Below, piece by piece: positions 17,366-24,505 of a stretch of 41,655 nt of DNA (positions are counted from its first letter, which is position 1; every line of letters begins with the position of its first letter). Under the pieces are notes generated by a model. That model was not told the origin of the DNA. It searched no databases and saw only the letters and a list, made by a program, of their open reading frames with translations. A program made the translations under genes and the position numbers. The DNA lies in assembly GCA_016208485.1 (NCBI GenBank), contig JACQXY010000046.1:1-41655 (forward strand), given 5' to 3'. The DNA comes from Acidobacteriota bacterium. Lineage in GTDB: Bacteria > Actinomycetota > AC-67.

Positions 17366-17870
17366 GTCTGCCCCCGCGACGCTCCGAGAAACCGGGCAAC
17401 AATTGCGGCGTGAGACAGTGGTCGTGCAAGCCGGTCTTCGACGGTCACAACCCGCGACGCTCCGAGAAGCCGGGCAACAATTGCGGCTCGGCAGGTCACC
17501 CCGAGCTTCTGCATGCAGTGCTTGATGTGCGTGCGCACCGTGTGCTCTGACAGGAAGAGGGCGGATGCGATTCCCTTGGTGGTAGCGCCTGCGATCAGCA
17601 GTCGAACGACGTCCTCTTCTCGCGGGCTCAGCTCAGGTCCGCGCCGCGGAGAGAGAGAGAGAGAGAGTCCTGAGGCGACGCGCTTCGGTGTCCGTTCATC
17701 GCGGGGTGCCTCTCGTCGTCGAGCTGACCGCCGTCCAGAAGGATCTCGAGCCGCAGCCTTCCCCGGTCGTCGGCCGTCAACCTGACGTCCTGGACGCTGA
17801 GGGTCGCCAGGCGCGCGGGCGCGCGCTGTGTGCCGGCTTCGCGGTCTTGCGGTCCCGTCGCTTGTGCCAT
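17362..17870 (-). CDS. LuxR-type regulator A, frame interrupted at a (GA)9 tract (phase-variable candidate)
   Basis: Small orphan LuxR-type DNA-binding protein. From ATG 17870 (GAGGAG upstream) the conserved N-terminal part MAQATGPQDREAG ... VQDVRLTADDRGRLRLEILL runs into a GA/TC tract (17649-17667). It leaves frame there and stops at about 17628. The helix-turn-helix part (ELSPREEDVVRLLIAGATTK ... LSEHTVRTHIKHCMQKLG) lies in another frame beyond the tract and ends at the TAG at 17362-17364. By my count the halves join when the tract has 8 or 11 units; here it has 9. The C-terminus contains a duplicated AAIVAR(L/F)LGASR segment, encoded by a repeat. No receiver or known sensor domain is visible. 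A second copy lies at 26.0-26.6 kb. Confidence 0.72.
17371..17487. repeat. Direct repeat in the tail of LuxR-type gene A
   Basis: Two copies of about 35 bases beginning CCGCGACGCTCCGAGAA, near 17372-17406 and 17453-17487, differ by one base. They duplicate the C-terminal AAIVARLLGASR segment. The second LuxR-type gene has one copy only. Confidence 0.75.
17649..17667. repeat. (GA)9 dinucleotide tract inside LuxR-type gene A
   Basis: Nine GA units plus a final G. It lies exactly between the two parts of the regulator that are in different frames. The homologous position of the second copy (26377-26397) has ten units. Confidence 0.9.
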
Positions 17871-18013
17871 CCCCGTCGCTCCTCGTGAGGGCCTCGTCGG
17901 GAGACCGTATTCGCCATTGGTCTCGCGTTTCCTGCCCGCCTCTTGGACAGGAGGTCTTGCACGGGGTCGGCGACCGCCCCGACCTTCTTCCTGGCATCGG
18001 TCTGCCGAGAGGT

Positions 18014-18051
18014 TGTCTGATTACCCCAGGCGGGGGATTCGGACGCCGGAT
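18014..18051. promoter_or_regulatory. 38-bp conserved element, copy A
   Basis: 38 bases identical to 26755-26792, lying between the LuxR-type gene and the divergent peptide gene while the flanking DNA differs. The core is a short inverted repeat, CCCC-AGGC-GGGG, with imperfect extension on both sides. It is a candidate regulator-binding site or an RNA hairpin in the peptide mRNA leader. Confidence 0.6.
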
Positions 18052-18158
18052 CCCTTTCCTATCCTCTCCTTCGTCTTCGGGAATCGTGATTCTACTGAAG
18101 GGAGGTGGCGGAGGAGGCGCGCGGTACCAATGGGGAGCGCGAGATGAGGGGGTGGCTG

Positions 18159-18377
18159 ATGAAGCGCGTGGCGTTGTTGCTGTTGCTCTTGGTCCTGGTT
18201 GTCATCCCGCTGACTGCTGTGGCTGATCCCGGATCTCCATCTGCGGGACAGGCTGCGGGGCAGGGAGCCGTCTCGGTCCCGGCTCCGCAAAGCCCTCTGG
18301 GCGGCCAGAACTTCGTGGTGTGCTGGAATCATTGCTTTGGCGTCATATGGGATCACGGCCTTCACATCTTCTGGTAG
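18159..18377 (+). CDS. Small secreted peptide A
   Basis: A 72-residue exported peptide divergent from LuxR-type gene A. ATG 18159 follows GAGGGGGTGG at good spacing. A long hydrophobic signal peptide (MKRVALLLLLLVLVVIPLTA) ends at about AVA. The mature part of about 50 residues starts DPGSPSAGQ and ends GGQNFVVCWNHCFGVIW plus an aromatic tail. The two Cys are close together. The end shares GGxxF[VI][VI]C with peptide B (26845-27009). At the position of peptide B's start codon this copy has AGG, and an extra segment of about 50 bases precedes the start used here. Function unknown; a signalling or antimicrobial peptide is conceivable. Confidence 0.65.
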   Translation: MKRVALLLLLLVLVVIPLTAVADPGSPSAGQAAGQGAVSVPAPQSPLGGQNFVVCWNHCFGVIWDHGLHIFW

Positions 18378-18729
18378 TGGGGTTGCCCGAGCCTGGCGAG
18401 GGTTGGGGCGCTCTCTTGCGGGATCCAGCAGAAGACGGGTCACTGGCTGAGGACCACTGGCGCGTTCGGAACGGATCGGGGTCGTCGACTGAAAGATGCC
18501 CAGAGCCCAATCCGTCGATTGGGCTCTGGGTGGCTCACGTGTAGAGGCTCTTCAGGCATTCATGCGACGTCGCGGCTCCTCGGCGGCCGATCGTGGTTGG
18601 CCGAGCGTCGTCGATGACGACGAGCGGTGCCGCGCGGGCTCGCTGCGCTGCTGGGGCGGAGTCGCGGTAGGGTGGAGAGGGTCGCGGTGAGGTTAGGACG
18701 AGTCGGCGGATGGGGAGGGGAGGCAGGCG
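18378..18729. other. Intergenic stretch with one strong hairpin
   Basis: About 350 bases between peptide A and the next gene, with no convincing coding frame. It contains the perfect hairpin at 18499-18530 and a purine-rich ribosome-binding region (GGAGGGGAGG) just before GTG 18730. Confidence 0.5.
18499..18530 (+). terminator. Perfect 13-bp hairpin, possible terminator
   Basis: CCCAGAGCCCAAT pairs exactly with ATTGGGCTCTGGG around a six-base loop CCGTCG. There is no T-run after it on either strand, so it is not a standard rho-independent terminator. It may block transcription between peptide A and the following gene or be a mobile-element scar. Confidence 0.45.
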
Positions 18730-19332
18730 GTGGAGAGGGTGGTGATTCCGCCCCCAGCCGAAGGTCTGTACACGTACCGACTCGTGCGCCGCGAGACCCA
18801 AGGGCGGCTGCTGGTTCGGGTCGACGCGGGGACCAAGGTGACCGTTGAACTGACGCTGCTAGGTCAGCGCTCCCAAGGCCCAGTGCTCCAGCGGATCGAG
18901 AGAGGTTGTCTGGCTGGGAAACCGTGGGTGAGGAGCGAGGATCTACTCTGGGGCTCGGAGCGGGTCGAGGTTCTGGCGACTGCCTTTGAATACGCGGGCA
19001 TGCCGCAGCGCCCGAGGACAGAGTTCGAACCGGGGATCCTGCTCTTCTCTTTCCCGTTCCATCGCGACGCGCTTGGGGGTGGAGTGTCCGATCACATCGA
19101 GGAGGAGACCGGGCTGCTTGGGTGGGAGTGTCTTGAGGCCGCAGGCAGGCAGTGGGAAACTTGCGGGCTCGAATGGGCCGAGCCGTCGACTGGACGAATG
19201 TCCCCAGACGTGGTGAAACGGTGGTGGCTCGCGGTCGATACGGGGATTCCCGTCCGTGTCGTTGAGATCGGACGCATACGCTCGTGGAGATCGGAATTCG
19301 AACTCCTGCTCGATTCGATTCAGTCGCGCTGA
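18730..19332 (+). CDS. Hypothetical protein, about 200 residues
   Basis: Soluble protein beginning VERVVIPPPAEGLYTYRLVR from GTG 18730, with GGAGGGGAGG upstream. I do not recognise a family. It is rich in beta-type segments (RRETQGRLLVRVDAGTKVTV, then SRERVEVLATAFEYAG-like strands) and Trp, with no signal peptide or membrane segment. The end (KRWWLAVDTGIPVRVVEIGR) resembles a compact beta domain. An open antisense frame overlaps it but continues a decayed HEPN remnant and looks non-coding. The lower G+C at some third positions suggests accessory DNA. Confidence 0.55.
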   Translation: MERVVIPPPAEGLYTYRLVRRETQGRLLVRVDAGTKVTVELTLLGQRSQGPVLQRIERGCLAGKPWVRSEDLLWGSERVEVLATAFEYAGMPQRPRTEFEPGILLFSFPFHRDALGGGVSDHIEEETGLLGWECLEAAGRQWETCGLEWAEPSTGRMSPDVVKRWWLAVDTGIPVRVVEIGRIRSWRSEFELLLDSIQSR

Positions 19333-19396
19333 TCCCTCCCCGACTGCGGATCGGATCTGGGGCCATCGGCCGTTTGCCAGAATGGCTGTTCTGGCC

Positions 19397-19650
19397 ACCT
19401 CGAGGTGAATGAGAAGGGCTTTGAGCGCCTTCTCCCCGGCCTGCTGGGCGTCGAGGTAGAGATCCTCGAGGTGGACATCGGGGAGGTTCGCGTCCGCCCT
19501 CGCCCGTTCGAGGTTGCTCTGCGCCCGGTTCAGCCACTCGCGCGGGTCATCCGTGGCCCCGGCCTCAGGCGGCATAGACGACCCTTCCCGCTCGGCCACG
19601 CGGCGGACGATCTCGGCGAGGATGTCCTGTCCAGGGTCGCTCGTCCTCAT
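19397..19650 (-). pseudogene. Decayed MNT/HEPN module (fused and truncated copy)
   Basis: From ATG 19650, behind the same GGGAGGTG leader as the intact copy, the frame starts MRTSDPGQDILAEIVRRVAE, the first residues of a minimal nucleotidyltransferase. It then jumps directly to MPPEAGATDDPREWLNRAQS, the start of the HEPN protein. The internal deletion, about 240 bases relative to 21.04-21.36 kb, removes the GSxARG...SDxD catalytic motif. Homology ends at LLIHLEV (about 19397), so the C-terminal half of HEPN is also lost. The surviving bases match the intact copy closely, including about 30 bases of upstream flank. An expressed fragment is not excluded but would lack both activities. Confidence 0.8.
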
Positions 19651-19754
19651 CGAAGCACCTCCCGCGCCCACATTGTGCCACACGCAGTCTGACGTCGGAC
19701 GGCAGTCCCACGCACGATCCGGGGCGGCATGTGTCGCCCGCGAAGCGGGTGTCC

Positions 19755-20132
19755 TCAATCGCGATACGGCGGGCGGAGCCCCCTGAACATCGGGAAGCGA
19801 CGAACGTTCGTCGTCGCAAGCGGCAGGCCGAGCTGCTCGGCGGTGGCCGCGATGACCAAATCGGCGACTCCGATGCCGCTGTGACTTCGTCGGAGATCGC
19901 GGCCGAAATCGCCGGCCGCGCGCGCGATTGCCTCATCGACGGGAACCCAGCGGAGTTGTTGAAAGAGCCGCTCGGCCGGTCGGCGCTCATGACTCCGCAG
20001 CCCTCGAAGCACTTCGACCCGGGTTACCTCGGAGCACAATGGCACCTCGTCGAGCGCCAACACGTAGTCGATGGCCTGGGTACTTCCCCGCAAGACGTCG
20101 ATGAGAACAGTCGTGTCGAGGATCGCGCTCAC
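19755..20132 (-). CDS. vapC: VapC PIN-domain toxin
   Basis: Ribonuclease toxin of 125 residues from GTG 20132, which overlaps the antitoxin stop. The PIN acidic positions are present: LDTTVLIDVLRG (first Asp), VTRVEVLRGL (Glu), IGVADLVIAATAEQLG (Asp) and the LATTNVRRFPMF segment near the end. Neighbouring decay of the MNT/HEPN copy does not reach it. VapC toxins usually cut tRNA or rRNA at single sites; the target cannot be read from sequence. Confidence 0.88.
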   Translation of the reverse strand: MSAILDTTVLIDVLRGSTQAIDYVLALDEVPLCSEVTRVEVLRGLRSHERRPAERLFQQLRWVPVDEAIARAAGDFGRDLRRSHSGIGVADLVIAATAEQLGLPLATTNVRRFPMFRGLRPPYRD

Positions 20133-20410
20133 GCTTGCCGACGCTCCTGGAGAGCCCGCTCCCGTTCAGCGTCTCCCCTGCGCAACTGCTCTACGTAGCG
20201 ACTCCCCTTCGGGAGTCTGCGGGCCGTGCCCGCGGCCGCACGGATCGCGGCACGGAACGCCAGCAGTCGCGCTTGCTCATCTTCCTCTCCACCGAGGTAG
20301 GCATTGACTGCCTCTCGGATGAGATCGGACGTCGTCGTGCCTGCGGCCCGGGCGCGCCGGCCGAGGCGCTCGTGCTGGGACTCATCGAGGTAGATCTGGG
20401 TTCGTCTCAC
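20129..20410 (-). CDS. vapB: VapB-type ribbon-helix-helix antitoxin
   Basis: A 93-residue antitoxin beginning VRRTQIYLDESQHERLGRRA from GTG 20410, a CopG-like ribbon-helix-helix (TTTSDLIREAVNAYLGG). The Arg-rich C-terminal tail (KGSRYVEQLRRGDAERERAL) would contact VapC. An in-frame ATG 18 bases upstream lies inside the operator and would require transcription from further upstream. The -10 box position supports GTG 20410 as a leaderless start. Confidence 0.85.
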   Translation of the reverse strand: MRRTQIYLDESQHERLGRRARAAGTTTSDLIREAVNAYLGGEEDEQARLLAFRAAIRAAAGTARRLPKGSRYVEQLRRGDAERERALQERRQA

Positions 20411-20445
20411 GATGTATATTCTATACATCGTGGTGGATGGGTCAA
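20408..20445 (-). promoter_or_regulatory. vapB promoter with 25-bp palindromic operator
   Basis: On the minus strand TTGACC (20440-20445) and TAGAAT (20418-20423) are 16 bases apart. A perfect inverted repeat with 11-bp arms (CACGATGTATA/TATACATCGTG, 20408-20418 and 20422-20432) and a 3-base centre covers the -10 box and includes the GTG start. This is the expected site for VapB autorepression, and the mRNA is probably leaderless. Confidence 0.8.
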
Positions 20446-20641
20446 CGGCACGGCGGCCTTCCCTCGCGGGGTCCGGGATCGTGGATGATGAAGCCCGTGG
20501 GCCGGGACGGCGGGCCGCGGAATCCGATCACGGTCCATGTGTGCTCGACGCTCCAGGCGGTGACCCGGCGCCTCATTGATTCGCCGTCTGGCCGGCGTTT
20601 CCCTGCGCGCGATCCGGGGCTCGATCTTGGTTCTGCGCCGG
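20433..20641. other. Intergenic stretch
   Basis: About 200 bases between the divergent side of the vapB promoter and the HEPN stop codon. Apart from the -35 box at its left end I see no coding frame, repeat or terminator. Confidence 0.4.
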
Positions 20642-21046
20642 CTATGCTCGGCCGATCTGACCGCGGACCCACTCGACGACGGCCTCCGCGATGGCAACCG
20701 CGCGCAGGTACTCCTGCTCGTCGACCGGCTCCTCCGGTCCCGGATACCGCGCCGCGACGGCGAACCGCGTGAGGCGGCCGGCATCCTGGACGCCTTCCGG
20801 GACCTTCGCGCCCGATGCCTCGACCAGGGTGAGCAGCGCGGCGAGGTCGTGGACGAAGGGAAACACCACCTCGAGGTGAATGAGAAGGGCCTTGAGCGCT
20901 TTCTCCGCGGACTGCTGGGCGTCGAAGCAGAGATCCTCGAGGTAGACATTGGGGAGGTTCGAGTCCGCCCTCGCCCGTTCGAGGTTGCTCTGCGCCCGGT
21001 TCAGCCACTCGCGCGGGTCGTCCGGGGCCCCGGCCTCAGGCGGCAT
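20642..21046 (-). CDS. HEPN-domain protein (toxin partner of MNT)
   Basis: A 134-residue HEPN protein of the pfam05168 type. The order is REWLNRAQSNLERARADSNL, then the DAQQSAEKALKALLIHLEVV helix, then HDLAALL, and the C-terminal LTRFAVAARYPG. ATG 21046 overlaps the MNT gene by 11 bases, so the two are translated together. In HEPN/MNT systems the HEPN protein is an RNase or RNA-binding toxin and MNT modifies and silences it. The RxxxxH motif of active HEPN RNases is not obvious here, so catalytic activity is uncertain. Confidence 0.85.
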   Translation of the reverse strand: MPPEAGAPDDPREWLNRAQSNLERARADSNLPNVYLEDLCFDAQQSAEKALKALLIHLEVVFPFVHDLAALLTLVEASGAKVPEGVQDAGRLTRFAVAARYPGPEEPVDEQEYLRAVAIAEAVVEWVRGQIGRA

Positions 21047-21362
21047 AGACGACCCTTCCCTCTCGCAGAGCGGGACCGATCACGACGGCGATGCTGTCCC
21101 GGTAGCGCTCCACGTCCTCTGGAGTGACCACGATCACATCGACCGCCTGCCCAACCCCGAGCAGTCGCATATAGATTTCCTCGGTGAGACGGCCGCGGTG
21201 AAACTCGCCTCGCTTGATCACCAGCAGGTCGATGTCGCTGTTCGGCCCCATCTCCCCGCGCGCGGCGGAGCCGAAGAGAACGATCCGCTCGGGACCGGCC
21301 ACCTCGACCACGCGCCGGATGATCTCGGCGAGGATGTCCTGTCCAGGGTCGCTGGTCTTCAT
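21036..21362 (-). CDS. MNT-type minimal nucleotidyltransferase (antitoxin)
   Basis: A 108-residue nucleotidyltransferase with the full motif FGSAARGEMGPNSDIDLLVI and a third acidic position in AVDVIVVTPEDVE. ATG 21362 has GGGAGGTG at 6 bases. Proteins of this kind (MntA-like) AMPylate the partner HEPN protein to inactivate it; here the HEPN gene follows immediately. The N-terminal MKTSDPGQDILAEIIRRVVE is nearly repeated in the decayed copy at 19.6 kb. Confidence 0.88.
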   Translation of the reverse strand: MKTSDPGQDILAEIIRRVVEVAGPERIVLFGSAARGEMGPNSDIDLLVIKRGEFHRGRLTEEIYMRLLGVGQAVDVIVVTPEDVERYRDSIAVVIGPALREGRVVYAA

Positions 21363-21546
21363 CGAAGCACCTCCCGCGCCCAGATTGTGCCACACGCGGT
21401 CTCTGCCGAAGGGAGGCGCGGCGTGGAGACCGCAGGCCGGGGAAGATCTCCCCCCGGGCATCTCCGGGAGCTCGAGGCATCCGTTGGTGTCGAGTATGAT
21501 AGGAACTCCTTCCCTTGCGTCGATGTCCTACTGGAGGCCGAACTCC
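21363..21546. other. Divergent promoter region of MNT/HEPN and SNF2 genes
   Basis: A 184-base gap between divergent genes. TATGAT at 21495-21500 is a -10 candidate for the rightward SNF2 operon. The MNT ribosome-binding site lies at the left edge. Confidence 0.4.
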
Positions 21547-24505
21547 GTGCTTGCCCTGCACGCTTTCTGGTCTGCCGCGTCGCTGTATCTCTGGGCCGAG
21601 GACGGTGTCCGCGCGGCGCGCCGGGATGATCTCCCGGACGCGCGTGGCCGGGGCGTGCCCGCTCAGCATCCCTTCGCCGCGGACGTCAATGGCTTGAGGG
21701 AGAGCCTCGGCCCTGTGGGCAGCCAGAGCGTGCCGGCGGAGGCGACGCTTTCTCTTCCAACCGCTGCCGGGCGCCCGCTCGCGTCACCCGGCCTGCGAAC
21801 GTCCGCGCCTGGGACCCGCGCGTCCCGAGCGACGCCACGGCCGGTGCCGTGGCGCATCCCGGCGCTCGTGTTCGGGTCCGGGGGCGCTGTGGACGCTCTT
21901 CTCACCCTTTCCGGCCCGACGCTTCCGGATCTGCACATCGGCGCTTCGGTCCGGGCGCTCGCACGGGTCGTCGAGCTGAGCCTCGACCTGGTCGCGCGCG
22001 GCCGCGTTCTCCCGGGGATCGCACAGGACGACGGGGACCTGCCGGTCGCGCGCTGGCTCCCGGCGCCCGGCGGGGAAGACGCCGATCGTATCCGTCGCCT
22101 CGCCGAATCGCTCCCTCCGCTGTGCCGCTCCGAGTCTCTCGACGGATCGCGAGATGGACGCGATCCAGGGCGGATCCTGTCGGAGATGATCGCCGCCGTC
22201 GTCGATCACGTGGCCCGGTCCGCGCTCGGTGGCCGGCGCCTCCTGCCGGGATCGCGCCGCGCGCCGGTCTCCCCCGCGGAAGCCTTCGTCGCGGCGCTCG
22301 CCTCCGAGGATCCGACCGTCGACGCCGACCCGGAGGAGATCGCGAAGCTGCGGCGAACGCTCGCCGAGTGGCACCGCTCCGGGATCCGCCACGCCGGGCC
22401 CGTTCGCACGTGCTTCCGGCTCGTCCCGCCCGGCGACGGCGACGCCTGGACCGTCGAGTTTCTGCTGCAGTCGCGGGAGGATCCGAGCCTGCTCGTCCCG
22501 GCGGAACGCGTGTGGCGGGCGCGACGGCGGGTCACCGTGCTGGAACGCGCGATCGAGCGTCCGCAGGAACTGCTCCTGGCCGACCTGGGACATGCGAGCA
22601 GGCTCTATCCGGATCTCGAGCAAGCGCTCCATACGGCACATCCGGCGCTGCTAGAGACCGATGTCGACGGCGCGCACCGTTTCCTCGCTGAGGCCGCGCC
22701 GCTCCTGGAACAGGCGGGGTTCGGCGTGCTCGTCCCGCCGTGGTGGCGGTCGCGGAGGGCGCGCCTCGGCCTGCGCGTGCGCGCCCGTTCGAAGCCGTCG
22801 CCCGGCGGCGTGGGGAAGGGACTGCTGGGGCTCGAGGGAATCTGCGACTACCGCTACGAGGTTGCGCTCGGCGACCACACGTTGTCGGCGGCCGAGCTGC
22901 GCCGGCTCGCCAAGCTCAAGGTGCCGCTCGTCCGCGTCCGCGGGCAGTGGGTCGAGCTGCGAGCCGAGGACAGCGGCGCTGCCTTGCGCTCGCTCGAGCA
23001 GGGCCCCGCCGGCGCGCAGGCAACGGCCGGCGAGCTTCTTCGTGGCACCCGCCGGCTTCCGCGGATCGCTGCGGCCGTATCAGGAGCGCGGGCTTGCCTG
23101 GCTGGCGTTCCTGGACGGAAGCGGGCTCGGCGGGTGTCTCGCCGACGACATGGGGCTCGGAAAGACGATCCAGCTCCTCGCGCTGCTGCTGGCCGAGCGC
23201 GAGGGCAAGACGCGGGCGCGACTGCGGCCGACACTGCTCGTGTGCCCCATGTCCGTGGTCGGCAACTGGCAGCGGGAGGCGGAGCGGTTCTCGCCCGAGC
23301 TGGACGTGCACGTGCACCACGGCGGCGAGCGGTTGGCGGGGCGAACGTTCGCGAAGGCGGCGCGCGCGTCCGACCTGGTGATCACGACATACGCTCTCGC
23401 GGCTCGCGACGCCGAAGTGCTCGGCGCCGTCCGCTGGGGACGGATCGTGATCGACGAGGCGCAGAACGTCAAGAACTCAGAGGCGAAGCAGACCCGCGCC
23501 GTGCGCGCGCTGGGGGCGCCGCGCCGGATCGCGCTCACCGGCACGCCGGTCGAGAACAGGCTGGCCGAGCTGTGGTCGATCATGGAGTTCTGCAATCCCG
23601 GTCTCTTGGGCTCCGCCCGTGGCTTCCGCGAGCGGTTCGCGGTCCCCATCGAGCGCTACCGCGATGAGGAGGCGGCGGAGCGGCTCAAGCGCATCGTCGG
23701 GCCCTTCCTGTTGCGGCGCCTGAAGACCGATCGGTCGATCATCGCCGACCTCCCCGACAAGATCGAGATGAAGGTCTTCTGCAACCTCACGCGCGAGCAG
23801 GCGACCCTGTATCAGGCCGTCGTCGACGACATGCTCGCCCGGATCGAGGAGAGTGAGGGCATGGAGAGGCGCGGGCTCGTGCTCGCGACGATGGTCAAGC
23901 TCAAGCAGGTCTGCAACCACCCGGCGCACCTGCTCGGCGACGGGTCGCGCCTCGACGGTCGCTCCGGCAAGCTCGCGCGACTGGAAGAGATTCTCGAGGA
24001 GGCCCTCGCCGAGGGCGACCGGGCGCTCTGCTTCACCCAGTTCGCCGAGATGGGGCACCTTCTTCGCGACCGTCTCGAGCAGCGACTCGGAGCGGAGGTT
24101 CCCTTCATCCACGGCGGGGTCGGCAAGCGTGCCCGGGACCAGATCGTGGCGCGGTTCCAGTCCGACGGGGGGCCCCCGGTGCTGCTGGCGTCGCTCAAGG
24201 CCGGCGGCGTCGGTCTCAACCTCACGGCGGCGAACCACGTGTTCCACTTCGACCGCTGGTGGAACCCGGCCGTCGAGGACCAGGCGACCGACCGGGCCTT
24301 CCGCATCGGACAGAAGCGGAACGTGCAGGTCCGCAAGCTTGTGTGCGTCGGCACGCTCGAGGAGCGCATCGACCGCATGATCGAGGAGAAGCGCGACCTC
24401 GCCGACCGGATCGTCGGCACCGGCGAGGGCTGGCTCACCGAGCTCTCGACGGCGCAGATCCGGGAGCTGGTGGCATTGTCCGCGGACGCGGTGGCGGAGG
24501 CGTAG
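21547..24505 (+). pseudogene. SNF2-family helicase, frame broken near 23035
   Basis: Large SNF2/SWI2 DNA-dependent ATPase, about 985 residues over two frames. GTG 21547 (VLALHAFWSAASLYLWAEDG) is chosen because GGAGG lies 9 bases upstream; ATG 21523 is the alternative. The N-terminal half is the bacterial SNF2-associated region. The ATPase core has DDMGLGKTIQLLAL (motif I), VIDEAQNVKN (motif II), LTGTPVENRLAELWSI (III) and LASLKAGGVGLNLTAANHVF (V), then DRAFRIGQKRNVQV (VI). The frame changes between TAGELLR and PAGFRGSLRPYQERG, and the linker there is shorter than usual in the family. A deletion rather than a one-base error is therefore likely. The stop is followed directly by the SWIM protein gene. 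Confidence 0.85.

Noticed and set aside
17371..17487. CRISPR-like repeat from the two 35-base units
   Set aside because: Only two units, both coding for the same protein segment in the regulator tail; no array or cas genes.
17640..17670. GA tract taken as a sequencing artefact only
   Set aside because: It occurs in both diverged copies at the same codon position with different length, so it is a real feature even if exact counts need checking.
18014..18051. tRNA fragment in the 38-bp conserved element
   Set aside because: GGGGATTCGGA looks slightly like a T-arm but no pairing partner or other tRNA parts are present.
18943..19396. Read-through continuation of the MNT/HEPN remnant antisense to the 18730-19332 gene
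   Set aside because: No similarity to the HEPN C-terminus remains and the sense-strand gene looks more protein-like.
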